43,416 nucleotides of DNA from an uncultured Fidelibacterota bacterium (GTDB lineage Bacteria; Fidelibacterota; Marinisomatia; Marinisomatales; TCS55), in assembly GCA_913062595.1 (NCBI GenBank), contig CAJXWT010000009.1, positions 1-43,416 on the forward strand, read 5' to 3'. Shown here piece after piece: positions 17,138-25,588 of this stretch. How positions within the stretch are numbered: the first letter of the stretch is position 1; each line of letters starts with the position of its first letter. The translations under genes were made by a program, and so were the position numbers. Below the pieces are notes generated by a model. That model was not told the origin of the DNA, did not search any database, and saw only the letters and a program-made list of their open reading frames with translations.

Positions 17138-18669
17138 TGAAACTTCTGACACAAAAACAGGCCCGCGAACTTGACCGTGTTGCCATGAAAGAATACAATA
17201 TTAAAGGTATTCAACTAATGGGATCAGCAGGGTTAGCTATTGCTGATCTAGCAGTGAAAAAAACTGGTGATATTCATGACCCAATCATAGTTATTCTATG
17301 CGGCAAAGGTAATAATGGTGGAGACGGCTTCGCTGCAGCCCTTGAGCTCGATAAAAATGGATTTGAGGTGAGTGTATTTTGTATTTCTACTTTAGAGGAA
17401 ATAACGGGTGATGCAAAGTATTTTCTGGACCTGTGTATTAACGGCAATATGCAGATAGAATTTTCAGGTGATTTATTAGATGAAGGTTATGGGTGTGATT
17501 TAATAATTGATGCATTACTAGGTACCGGTGTCCATGGCACTGTAAAAGAAAGTATTATTCCGTGGATAGAATGGATTAACGCAAAAAATTGTGTCGTGCT
17601 TTCAGTAGATATTCCAACCGGTCTTCAAGCGGATAGTGGTATTGCAGAACCAGTAGGTGTAAGAGCAGATTTTACTATAACAATGGGATGCGCCAAACTT
17701 GGTTTAGCAATGCGGCAGGGACCTTTTTTAGCAGGAGAGGTACATATAGCAGATATTGGCTTTCCCGCTGAGGCTGTTGATAAACTTTCCGGATTGAACT
17801 GGCATAAAGCAATGGATGAATCGATTTCCTGTTTTCTAGAACCACTTGAAATCAATACACATAAATATAAACAAGGCAATGTATTGGTTATCGCTGGTTC
17901 AAAAGGCATGACGGGAGCGGCTGCGCTCTGTTCATATGGATCATTACGGGTCGGAGCAGGACTACTCATCGCAGCAGCACCAAGTTCATTAAATAATATC
18001 TACGAAAAAAAGATTACCGAAGGAATGACGATAACTTGTGAAGATGAAAATGCTGGGTATTTTTCTTCAAAAAATTGTGAAGAAATTATGCAACGATTTG
18101 ATTGGGCCGATGCCATTGCTATTGGCCCCGGACTTGGACCAAATGAAGAAACAATTAAGTTTGTTGAAGTATTAATAAGTGCTGCTAGTAAACCATTGGT
18201 CATTGATGCGGACGGTTTAAGACCCTTTATGGGTAACCATAATCTCTTTGAAGAAATTACTGTTCCATTCGTGATTACTCCACATTACGGGGAATTTTGT
18301 CGCCTCACAGCTGCTGATTCAAAAACAATTGAAGGTGAGTTTACATCTGTAGTAACGGATTTTATGAATGATTTCAGTGGTATTCTAGTTGCCAAGAACG
18401 CACCTAGCTGTGTTTTTTACAAAAATGATGGTATCGTAAATTCAACTGGGAATCCTGCCCTGGCCACTGCAGGAACAGGCGATGTGCTTACTGGTATGAT
18501 TGCTGGATTTATTGCGCAGGGGCTTGAACCATCCAATGCTGCCCAAACTGCAGTATACATTCATGGAAAAGCTGCTGACCTTTTTTGCGATAAAAAAGGT
18601 ATGCGCGGAATGATTGCCTCAGATCTGCTTAATACAATTCCTACTGTTTTAGCTGATTATGACGATTAA
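17137..18669 (+). CDS. nnr: Bifunctional NAD(P)HX epimerase / ADP-dependent dehydratase
   Basis: The 510 residues match the fused YjeF_N plus carbohydrate-kinase-like architecture. N-terminal epimerase: GKGNNGGDGFAAALEL, LIIDALLGTGVHG and VLSVDIPTGLQADSG. C-terminal dehydratase: KYKQGNVLVIAGSKGMTGAA, AIAIGPGLGPNEE, LVIDADGLRPF, FVITPHYGEFCRL and NPALATAGTGDVLTGMIAGF. Together they repair hydrated NADH and NADPH. It is placed directly after acpS, as in many bacterial genomes. The C-terminus overlaps the VanZ-like gene by 11 bases. Confidence 0.95.
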   Translation: MKLLTQKQARELDRVAMKEYNIKGIQLMGSAGLAIADLAVKKTGDIHDPIIVILCGKGNNGGDGFAAALELDKNGFEVSVFCISTLEEITGDAKYFLDLCINGNMQIEFSGDLLDEGYGCDLIIDALLGTGVHGTVKESIIPWIEWINAKNCVVLSVDIPTGLQADSGIAEPVGVRADFTITMGCAKLGLAMRQGPFLAGEVHIADIGFPAEAVDKLSGLNWHKAMDESISCFLEPLEINTHKYKQGNVLVIAGSKGMTGAAALCSYGSLRVGAGLLIAAAPSSLNNIYEKKITEGMTITCEDENAGYFSSKNCEEIMQRFDWADAIAIGPGLGPNEETIKFVEVLISAASKPLVIDADGLRPFMGNHNLFEEITVPFVITPHYGEFCRLTAADSKTIEGEFTSVVTDFMNDFSGILVAKNAPSCVFYKNDGIVNSTGNPALATAGTGDVLTGMIAGFIAQGLEPSNAAQTAVYIHGKAADLFCDKKGMRGMIASDLLNTIPTVLADYDD

Positions 18670-19009
18670 ACACTTCCGCGGTATGTTAATCGGATATATC
18701 CTTCTTATTATTTCCGTATCAAGCATACCTGGAAATTCAATTCCTCGGTTTATATTGCTTTCATGGGATAAGCTATTGCATCTGGTTGAATACAGTATAT
18801 TGGGTTATCTCGCCGTAAATAGTTTTAGAGCAATATCCAAAAACCAGGTAATAGTTATTATAATTTCTTGTTTAGGTTTTGCATGCTTTGACGAGCTATG
18901 GCAGTCTTTAATTCCTGGTCGTTTTTCAAGCGGACTAGATATAATAGCTGATGGAATTGGTATTATAATTGGAATTATATTTGGATTACGATTAATTATT
19001 AATAAATAA
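18659..19009 (+). CDS. VanZ-family membrane protein
   Basis: The 116-residue protein has four hydrophobic segments. The diagnostic region is SWDKLLHLVEYSILGYLAVNSF, the second-helix VanZ motif with Asp-Lys-His, followed by CFDELWQSLIPGRFSSGLDIIADGIG, the conserved E-x-x-Q-x-x-x-P-x-R-x-x-x-x-D-x-x-A-x-x-x-G pattern. VanZ proteins are linked to cell-envelope and glycopeptide tolerance phenotypes; the biochemical role is unsettled. It starts inside the end of the preceding gene. Confidence 0.88.
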   Translation: MTIKHFRGMLIGYILLIISVSSIPGNSIPRFILLSWDKLLHLVEYSILGYLAVNSFRAISKNQVIVIIISCLGFACFDELWQSLIPGRFSSGLDIIADGIGIIIGIIFGLRLIINK

Positions 19010-19075
19010 TGATTATAATTTTTTTACCCTATTACTGTATTAATCAATTAGATACTCCTTTAGATTGCGTAAAAA

Positions 19076-20326
19076 ATGGATAGACTTGTTGTAAGGGGTG
19101 GTAGGCCACTTTCTGGAACTGTAGAGATAAGTGGTGCGAAAAATGCGGTTTTGCCATTAATGACAGCCGCCTTAATGGTTGATGGCGAGACCACCTTAAA
19201 AAGAGTACCGAACCTTAAGGATACCCGTACGATGATTCGATTGTTGGATATCGTTGGCGCCGGAGTTTCCTTCGATGCAGGAGAAATGAGTATTGATGGA
19301 TCCACTGTAAATAATCTGGAAGCGCCCTATGATCTGGTAAAGACGATGCGTGCTTCTTTTTATGTGTTAGGTCCATTGCTGGCGCGATTTGGCAAAGTTA
19401 GAGTGTCTTTACCGGGAGGATGTGCCTGGGGCCCGCGACCGGTAGATTTTCACCTCAAGGGGCTTGAAAAACTTGGTGCCAAAATTACGCTTGAAGGGGG
19501 TTACATATTGGCCGAGGCAGATCGTTTAAAAGGAAATAAGATTTGTTTTGATTTTCCTTCTGTCGGTGCGACTGGCAATATTGTTATGGCGGGTGTTTTG
19601 GCGAAAGGAGAGACTGTAATTGAGAACGCTGCTAGAGAGCCTGAGATAGTACAATTATGCGAAGCTCTAAATACAATGGGTGCAAAAATAGATGGCATAA
19701 GAACTGATAAGATCATTATTGAAGGTGTTGATCAGCTACATAGTGCAGATTTAGATGTAATTCCTGATAGGATAGAGGCGGGTACTTATTTAATAGCTGG
19801 TGCTGCCATGGGAGACATTACACTTAACTACTGTAATCCAAAGCATTTGGAAGTTTTAATTGAAAAATTAATACAGGCTGGTGCAAAAATAGACACCTCT
19901 GAAAATAGTATTTCCATCAAAAAGGCTAACTCAATTAATCCTACTGATGTTACGACGGAAGTATATCCCGGTTTTCCAACAGATCTGCAAGCCCAGTGGA
20001 TAGTGTTAATGGCGATCGCGACAGGATCTTCGGTTGTCACTGATACTGTTTATCATGATCGATTTACCCACATACCCGAGTTGAATCGATTGGGGGCAAA
20101 TATCAAATTGCGGGATAATATTGCGATAATAAATGGGGTGGATCACTTAATTGGTGCGCCAGTAATGTCCACGGATATTCGCGCCAGCGCATCCCTGATC
20201 CTAGGGGCAATTATGGCTAAAGGTCAGACTGATATTAGCCGTGTTTATCATATTGATCGGGGTTACGAATCAATTGAGAAGAAATTTCAGGCTTTGGGTG
20301 TCGATATTGTTCGAAAGAATGATTAA
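19076..20326 (+). CDS. murA: UDP-N-acetylglucosamine 1-carboxyvinyltransferase
   Basis: The 416-residue protein has the two-domain EPSP-like fold. It has VEISGAKNAVLPLM (Lys22), LPGGCAWGPRPVDFHLKGL with catalytic Cys116 (so the fosfomycin-sensitive Cys form), RIEAGTYLIAGAA and YPGFPTDLQAQW (catalytic Asp). It transfers enolpyruvate from PEP to UDP-GlcNAc in the first committed step of peptidoglycan synthesis. A 66-base AT-rich gap upstream has no clear hairpin. Confidence 0.97.
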   Translation: MDRLVVRGGRPLSGTVEISGAKNAVLPLMTAALMVDGETTLKRVPNLKDTRTMIRLLDIVGAGVSFDAGEMSIDGSTVNNLEAPYDLVKTMRASFYVLGPLLARFGKVRVSLPGGCAWGPRPVDFHLKGLEKLGAKITLEGGYILAEADRLKGNKICFDFPSVGATGNIVMAGVLAKGETVIENAAREPEIVQLCEALNTMGAKIDGIRTDKIIIEGVDQLHSADLDVIPDRIEAGTYLIAGAAMGDITLNYCNPKHLEVLIEKLIQAGAKIDTSENSISIKKANSINPTDVTTEVYPGFPTDLQAQWIVLMAIATGSSVVTDTVYHDRFTHIPELNRLGANIKLRDNIAIINGVDHLIGAPVMSTDIRASASLILGAIMAKGQTDISRVYHIDRGYESIEKKFQALGVDIVRKND

Positions 20327-20395
20327 TGCATTATGTTCTATTTATCCAAAACCTTTACTAATTTCGGTGCGTTTCGCTCGGCGGAATAAAAAATT

Positions 20396-21745
20396 ATGCA
20401 GATTGTAATTATCGGCGCTGGGGAGGTAGGCTTTCACGCTGCAAAGGCGTTAAGCGAGAGTAATCATGATATTACTGCGGTTGATATATTACCTGAAAAA
20501 TGCACCCGTTTATCAGAGAATCTTGATGTAATTGTTGTTGAAGGCAATGGTGCAAGTCCAAAAATATTGCACCAAGCCAAGGTAGAGAATGCAGACTATG
20601 TGTTGTGTCTTACCCGGGTTGATGAAGTAAACCTAATTGCTGCCCTGCAGGCACATGAACTGGGTGCGAAAAAGATCATTGCTCGGCTGAGGAATCAACA
20701 GTACACCACCCGCCATTCGATCATAAAGCCTGAGAAATTTGGCATCGACTTAGTCATCCACCCAGAGAAGGCAGCCTGTGATGAAATTATACGTCTCGTA
20801 AAACATCCATACGCTGTTCAGGTCATGGATTTTGAAGGCGGTCGGTTAGAGATGATTGGTATTCGGTTAAATGGTGATAATCGTCAAATAGTTGATTTAA
20901 GTGTTGGTGAGGTATGCGGAGCACATCCAGAATTTAAATTTGGAATTATAGCAGTATTGCGAGATGGAAAGACGATTGTTCCATGGTCGGATTTCGTCTT
21001 TGAAAACGGTGATACGCCGTACTTTATCCTGCAGACAGAGCATGTGCATGATCTGATGAGGATGCTGGGTAAAGATTCATCCCGTAATGACCGAATAATG
21101 ATTCTGGGGGGCAGTAAAATCGGGCGATCCGTTGCAGAGGGTTTGCAGGATGAAATGAATGTACGTCTGGTAGATTATAACCGACATAAATGTGAAGGGA
21201 TAGCAAACGAGTTGGGAAATACCATGGTCATAGATGGCGATGGCACTGACTTGGAGTTACTTAAATCAGAAAACATTGAAATGGTGGATTGTTTTATTGC
21301 TGTGACAGAGAACGAGAAAACAAATATGGTTTCAGGCCTCTTGGCACATCATTTTGGTGTTGAACAGACAATTATGCATATTGGGACTACGGAGTTTTTG
21401 CCAATAATTCAAGAAATTGGTATTGGTTCGGTAATTAGTAAAAATATGTCTACGGTCAATTCGATTTTACGCCAAATACGTAGCGACTTATCTGACACTC
21501 AAGTAATGACCTTTGATGAAATAAATGTAGATGTTCTTGAACTCAAGCCGGACAAAGGCAGTGCTGTTTGCGACCAGCCACTATCTGAAATATCTTTCCC
21601 TAGAGCAAGCATAGTTGGTGTAATAAACCACCATGGGCACTTGACAATTGCTAGAGGATCGTCGCAGTTAACTGAAGAAGATACAGCTCTTGTATTTGCG
21701 AAGAATTCCGTTACCGAAAAAGTGCGGAAATTATTCCTCGCCTAA
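20396..21745 (+). CDS. trkA: Trk potassium uptake regulatory subunit TrkA
   Basis: The 449 residues form two RCK modules: N-domain 1 with IIGAGEVGFHAAKAL and VEGNGASPKIL, then a first C domain; N-domain 2 with MILGGSKIGRSVAEGL and DGDGTDLELL, then a second C domain. Both Rossmann glycine motifs bind NAD(H) or ATP in known TrkA proteins. It sits on the cytosolic side of TrkH and gates K+ uptake. The trkH start codon overlaps its last base. Confidence 0.95.
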   Translation: MQIVIIGAGEVGFHAAKALSESNHDITAVDILPEKCTRLSENLDVIVVEGNGASPKILHQAKVENADYVLCLTRVDEVNLIAALQAHELGAKKIIARLRNQQYTTRHSIIKPEKFGIDLVIHPEKAACDEIIRLVKHPYAVQVMDFEGGRLEMIGIRLNGDNRQIVDLSVGEVCGAHPEFKFGIIAVLRDGKTIVPWSDFVFENGDTPYFILQTEHVHDLMRMLGKDSSRNDRIMILGGSKIGRSVAEGLQDEMNVRLVDYNRHKCEGIANELGNTMVIDGDGTDLELLKSENIEMVDCFIAVTENEKTNMVSGLLAHHFGVEQTIMHIGTTEFLPIIQEIGIGSVISKNMSTVNSILRQIRSDLSDTQVMTFDEINVDVLELKPDKGSAVCDQPLSEISFPRASIVGVINHHGHLTIARGSSQLTEEDTALVFAKNSVTEKVRKLFLA

Positions 21746-23211
21746 TGAATTTAAAGACGATTCTAAATATACTCAGTGCTCTATTAACTATTTTAGGGCT
21801 AACTATGCTTTTCCCGGCATTTGTATCATGGTTATATGATGAATCTGATGTCATATTCTGTTTGCAATCTGCTGGATTAGCAGTATTTATCGGTTTACCA
21901 ATCTGGTTCATGTCACGCAAGAGTCGAAAGCTTCGTAACCGGGACGGATTTATCATTGTAACATTTTCCTGGATCATTACAGCGCTTGCTGGTGCATTAC
22001 CATTTTATATATCCGGTGCTATACCAAATTTTACGGATGCATTTTTTGAAGCAATGTCTGGAGTAACGACGACTGGTGCTTCAATTTTAGGTAACCAACA
22101 AACTTTACCCCATTTACAGAATGGGATTGAAAGTTTATCTCATGGAATATTGTTTTGGAGATCTTTTTTGCAGTGGATAGGAGGTATGGGAATCATACTG
22201 TTTACCATTGCCATCTTGCCCCTACTAGGCGTTGGCGGGGTACAGCTATTCAAGGCAGAAGTACCTGGCCCAGTTGCTGATAAGCTTAGACCACGTGTGA
22301 GAGAAACAGCAAAATTGTTGTGGATAGTTTATTTAGGAATTACTGTTTTAGAAATACTTTTACTGGGTAATAATGGCATGGGTTGGTTTGATGCCATTTG
22401 TCATTCATTTACTACAATGCCAACAGGAGGATTTTCCACAAAAAGTTCCAGTATTGCGGCATTTAATAGTGGAACTATTGAATATATAATCATAGTATTT
22501 ATGATAATTGCCGGCACCAATTTTTCACTTCATTTCAGGGCAATATCAGGCAATTTTAATAGTCATATAACTGATAAAGAATTCAAGGTTTATTTCTCTT
22601 TAATATTTTTTGTGACAGCAATAATATTTTTACGGTTGGCCCTAAATGGTGAAATAAGTGAGGAAAATTTTCGAGCTTCCTTATTTCAAACTGTTTCGTT
22701 AATAACAGGTACAGGCTATTACAGTGCTGATTATGAACTCTGGCCATATTTTGCACAAACCTTGTTACTATGTTTAATGTTTATTGGAGGGATGGGGGGC
22801 TCAACGAGTGGTGGAATGAAAATAATTCGGGTATATGTATTATTCAAATATATGGCTCTAGCCACCCAGCGTATGCTACATGCAAAAGCAATTATTCCGA
22901 TACGAATAGGTAATCGTTTTATATCAGAAGACGTAATTCGTAACACGTTGGGATTTTTCCTTTTTTATATATCAATTTTTGTTTTTACTACCATTGCTTT
23001 AACTCTGATGAATGTAGACCTTGAGTCTGCTATTGGGGCTGCGGCCAGTGCAATTGGAAATATTGGTCCCGCGATAGCAGATTTTGGGCCAACCGATAAT
23101 TATGCTCTTTTGCCAGATTTTGGTAAATGGCTGCTTACATTCTGCATGTTGCTAGGCAGACTTGAGATCTTTACTATAATTGTGATTTTTAGCAGGGTTT
23201 TTTGGAAGTAA
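21745..23211 (+). CDS. trkH: Trk potassium uptake channel subunit TrkH
   Basis: The 488-residue polytopic membrane protein has four membrane-pore-membrane repeats. The pore filters are visible: GVTTTGASIL, TTMPTGGFSTK, TGTGYYS and SAIGNIGPAIADFG. FLQWIGGMGIILFTIAILPLLG is another conserved Trk segment (about residues 144-165). It forms the K+ channel with TrkA. The start overlaps the trkA stop, so both subunits are made in a coupled way. A short 12-base gap with a GGAG Shine-Dalgarno leads to the crotonase. Confidence 0.95.
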   Translation: MNLKTILNILSALLTILGLTMLFPAFVSWLYDESDVIFCLQSAGLAVFIGLPIWFMSRKSRKLRNRDGFIIVTFSWIITALAGALPFYISGAIPNFTDAFFEAMSGVTTTGASILGNQQTLPHLQNGIESLSHGILFWRSFLQWIGGMGIILFTIAILPLLGVGGVQLFKAEVPGPVADKLRPRVRETAKLLWIVYLGITVLEILLLGNNGMGWFDAICHSFTTMPTGGFSTKSSSIAAFNSGTIEYIIIVFMIIAGTNFSLHFRAISGNFNSHITDKEFKVYFSLIFFVTAIIFLRLALNGEISEENFRASLFQTVSLITGTGYYSADYELWPYFAQTLLLCLMFIGGMGGSTSGGMKIIRVYVLFKYMALATQRMLHAKAIIPIRIGNRFISEDVIRNTLGFFLFYISIFVFTTIALTLMNVDLESAIGAAASAIGNIGPAIADFGPTDNYALLPDFGKWLLTFCMLLGRLEIFTIIVIFSRVFWK

Positions 23212-23223
23212 CGGAGAGTATTT

Positions 23224-23997
23224 ATGAGTTTAATTAAGATTAATAATGAAAATGGAATATCTGAGATCACTATTGATCGACCAGAAGCCCTCAACGCGAT
23301 GAATCCAGAAGTGGTTGCTGAATTCACAAGTGTAATTCAGGATACTGTGGAAAATAAAGAAACAGGTGTTATTATTATCACTGGTGCCGGGGACAAGGCA
23401 TTTATTGCAGGTGCGGATATTAAGTCGATGCAGAAAATGAGCGCGGAAGAGGCGCTGGCTTATGGTAAAGCAGGACAAAAGTTAACAATGCTAATTGAAT
23501 CATCACCAAAACCTGTTATTGCTGCCGTAAATGGTTTTGCCTTGGGCGGTGGATGTGAGATTGCCATGGCCTGTCACATACGCATCGCATCAGAAAACGC
23601 CAGTTTTGGTCAACCTGAGGTAAAGCTTGGTCTGCTCCCAGGGTGGGGCGGTACGCAGCGTTTACCAAAGATTATTGGCGTTGGGCGGGCGAATGAACTC
23701 ATCACCACCGGAAAAATAATTAATGCTGAAGAAGCACTGCGAATTGGTCTGGCGAACGGTGTTTGCCCGCATGATGAACTACTATCTAACGTTCGAAAAA
23801 TGGCATCCACTATTCTACGCAATGGTCCACGAGCAATTGCATCATCTTTACATTGTATTCAGGAAGGACTAGCAGCGCCGATAAAAGAAGGACTGGAAAT
23901 TGAGGTGCAAGAATTCAGTAAACTTTTTCATCATGATGAACGGATGGAAGGTCTTACTGCCTTCATAGAGAAAAGACAAGCTAATTTCCGAGATTAG
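23224..23997 (+). CDS. Enoyl-CoA hydratase / crotonase
   Basis: The 257 residues match the crotonase family. It has the oxyanion segment AFIAGADIKSM, then AAVNGFALGGGCEIAMAC and FGQPEVKLGLLPGWGGTQRL, with both catalytic Glu residues present, so a hydratase (3-hydroxyacyl-CoA from enoyl-CoA) is likely. The exact chain length cannot be read from sequence; 3-hydroxybutyryl-CoA dehydratase is one possibility. It is separated by 9 bases from the small ORF that follows, and a methylmalonyl-CoA epimerase gene lies further on, so acyl-CoA metabolism is shared by the operon. Confidence 0.9.
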   Translation: MSLIKINNENGISEITIDRPEALNAMNPEVVAEFTSVIQDTVENKETGVIIITGAGDKAFIAGADIKSMQKMSAEEALAYGKAGQKLTMLIESSPKPVIAAVNGFALGGGCEIAMACHIRIASENASFGQPEVKLGLLPGWGGTQRLPKIIGVGRANELITTGKIINAEEALRIGLANGVCPHDELLSNVRKMASTILRNGPRAIASSLHCIQEGLAAPIKEGLEIEVQEFSKLFHHDERMEGLTAFIEKRQANFRD

Positions 23998-24006
23998 CCT
24001 ATTATC

Positions 24007-24141
24007 ATGGCAAGATACGCTACTTGGGTTGTTGGTGCATTTGACTATTTATTCAAAGAATCAATAACCACTCCATTTGAAAAAGAATTCACTTTTCCTA
24101 ATGCTGACCGCATACAATTTACTTACGGGGTACAGGATTGA
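24007..24141 (+). CDS. Small 44-residue ORF coupled to dipeptide epimerase; function unknown
   Basis: ATG 24007 opens a 44-residue frame that ends in TGA sharing a base with the ATG of the epimerase gene (TGATG). It begins MARYATWVVGAFDYLFKES and ends FTYGVQD. There is no signal peptide or clear transmembrane helix; the N-terminal half is moderately hydrophobic and the rest is aromatic and charged. No family is recognised. Support is positional: it fills exactly the space between two operon genes with termination-reinitiation geometry. No strong Shine-Dalgarno is seen. Confidence 0.5.
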   Translation: MARYATWVVGAFDYLFKESITTPFEKEFTFPNADRIQFTYGVQD

Positions 24142-25187
24142 TGGAACTAAGTTTTACCAGCTATCGATTGAATTGTACCCATCCGTTTGGAATCTCGCGG
24201 AGCACTAATGAATATTATGATATTGTTTATGTGTACTTGTCAGGCGCTGGTATTACCGGTAGAGGGGAAGCTGCACCCTCTGCGAGATACGGTGAGACAA
24301 AAGGTCAGGTCATAAAACAGCTTAATTGTATAGATGAGGTACCTGATGAGTCGATGTCAGTAGAAGACGGCGATATTTGGTGCAGCGATCATTCTGGTGG
24401 AATAAGTGCTTTGCAGGCGGCATTGAGCACGGCATGGTTAGATTGGTGGACACAGAAAGAGGAGGTGTGCCTTGCTGATTATTTCAAGTCTGATAAGAAA
24501 GATATGCCGTTAACTTCTTTTACAATTGCGATTGGTGATTTGAATTTGATACCACAAAAAATAGCCGAAGCAGCACCATACCGAATTCTCAAGATAAAAT
24601 TAGGACTAGGCTTACAGGATGATCAGCGAATAATTAAGCGTATTAGAGCGGAAACAGATAAATTAATCCGAGTTGATGCGAACGAGGGATGGGACCTGGA
24701 AACGGGCATAACCATGTGTAAATGGCTGGCAGATCATCATGTCGAGTTCGTGGAGCAGCCTTTTAAGGCTGATAATTTGCATGATACGGCTACGTTACGG
24801 GAAAAATCACCATTACCCCTGATAGCAGATGAGAACAGCATTGTCGCTGCAAATATACCTGATATAGCCCATGCATTTGATGGCATAAATATCAAATTAA
24901 TGAAATGCGCATCACTTTTAGAGGGGCAGCGAATGATAGATATAGCCCGTAATTATAACCTGCAAATAATGCTGGGTTGCATGGTTGAATCCACAGTCGG
25001 AATCACAGCAGCAGCCCATCTGGCTGCCCAGGTTGATTACGCTGATCTTGACGGTAACCTGCTTATTGAAAATGACCCTTATAAAGGTGTGCAGGTAACA
25101 GATGGTCGACTGATTCTTCCTGATGAAAATGGGTTAGGTATCGTTATAGATTCTTACTATAAAAATACCTGGCCAGAACTGAAATGA
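24141..25187 (+). CDS. Dipeptide epimerase (L-Ala-D/L-Glu epimerase-like, enolase superfamily)
   Basis: The 348-residue protein starts at ATG 24141. It is a muconate-lactonizing-enzyme-type enolase fold: RILKIKLGLG (catalytic KxK), IRVDANEGWD (metal Asp), VEFVEQPF (metal Glu), LIADENS (metal Asp) and INIKLMKCAS (catalytic Lys on the other face). MLGCMVESTVGITAAAHLA is the typical C-terminal barrel strand. This motif set matches dipeptide epimerases, which act on L-Ala-Glu from murein recycling or on related dipeptides. Specificity is not fixed by motif alone. It overlaps the methylmalonyl-CoA epimerase start by ATGA. Confidence 0.87.
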   Translation: MELSFTSYRLNCTHPFGISRSTNEYYDIVYVYLSGAGITGRGEAAPSARYGETKGQVIKQLNCIDEVPDESMSVEDGDIWCSDHSGGISALQAALSTAWLDWWTQKEEVCLADYFKSDKKDMPLTSFTIAIGDLNLIPQKIAEAAPYRILKIKLGLGLQDDQRIIKRIRAETDKLIRVDANEGWDLETGITMCKWLADHHVEFVEQPFKADNLHDTATLREKSPLPLIADENSIVAANIPDIAHAFDGINIKLMKCASLLEGQRMIDIARNYNLQIMLGCMVESTVGITAAAHLAAQVDYADLDGNLLIENDPYKGVQVTDGRLILPDENGLGIVIDSYYKNTWPELK

Positions 25188-25588
25188 AAATATTAGGAAT
25201 AGAACATATTGGTATCGCTGTAAAAGATCTGGATACGAATGCGCCATTCTGGAGACATGTGTTAAAAATTTCGCATAAAGGAACAGAAGCTGTAGCGCAT
25301 GAGGGCGTCACAACAGATATTTATGATACCGGGAATGGTAAGATTGAACTACTGAAATCAATGGATTCTGGATCCGTTATTGAGAAATTTCTGGAGAAAC
25401 GCGGTGAAGGAATACATCATGTATGTTTTGAAGTAGACGATATATATAAAGCAATAATAGAACTTAAAGAATTAAATATTGATGTAATATCTGATCGTCC
25501 TACGGTTGGTGCTGAAGGGTATAAAGTGGTTTTTATTCACCCAAAAAGTACCGGTGGGGTACTGGTGGAACTGGCGCAAAAAAATTAA
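25184..25588 (+). CDS. mce: Methylmalonyl-CoA epimerase
   Basis: The 134-residue VOC-fold protein opens with ILGIEHIGIAVKDLD (first metal His) and has KIELLKSMDSGSVI with the Glu ligand, GEGIHHVCFEVDDI (second His) and GVLVELAQK (final Glu). This is the standard MCE pattern: it converts (2S)- to (2R)-methylmalonyl-CoA in propionyl-CoA/succinyl-CoA interconversion. Mutase subunits are not in the window. Its TAA overlaps the stop of the converging decarboxylase. Confidence 0.92.
   Translation: MKILGIEHIGIAVKDLDTNAPFWRHVLKISHKGTEAVAHEGVTTDIYDTGNGKIELLKSMDSGSVIEKFLEKRGEGIHHVCFEVDDIYKAIIELKELNIDVISDRPTVGAEGYKVVFIHPKSTGGVLVELAQKN

Noticed and set aside
20327-20395. Gap between murA and trkA with a GC-richer patch (GCGTTTCGCTCGGCGG)
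   Set aside because: No stable hairpin with U tract and no promoter match found; no feature supported.
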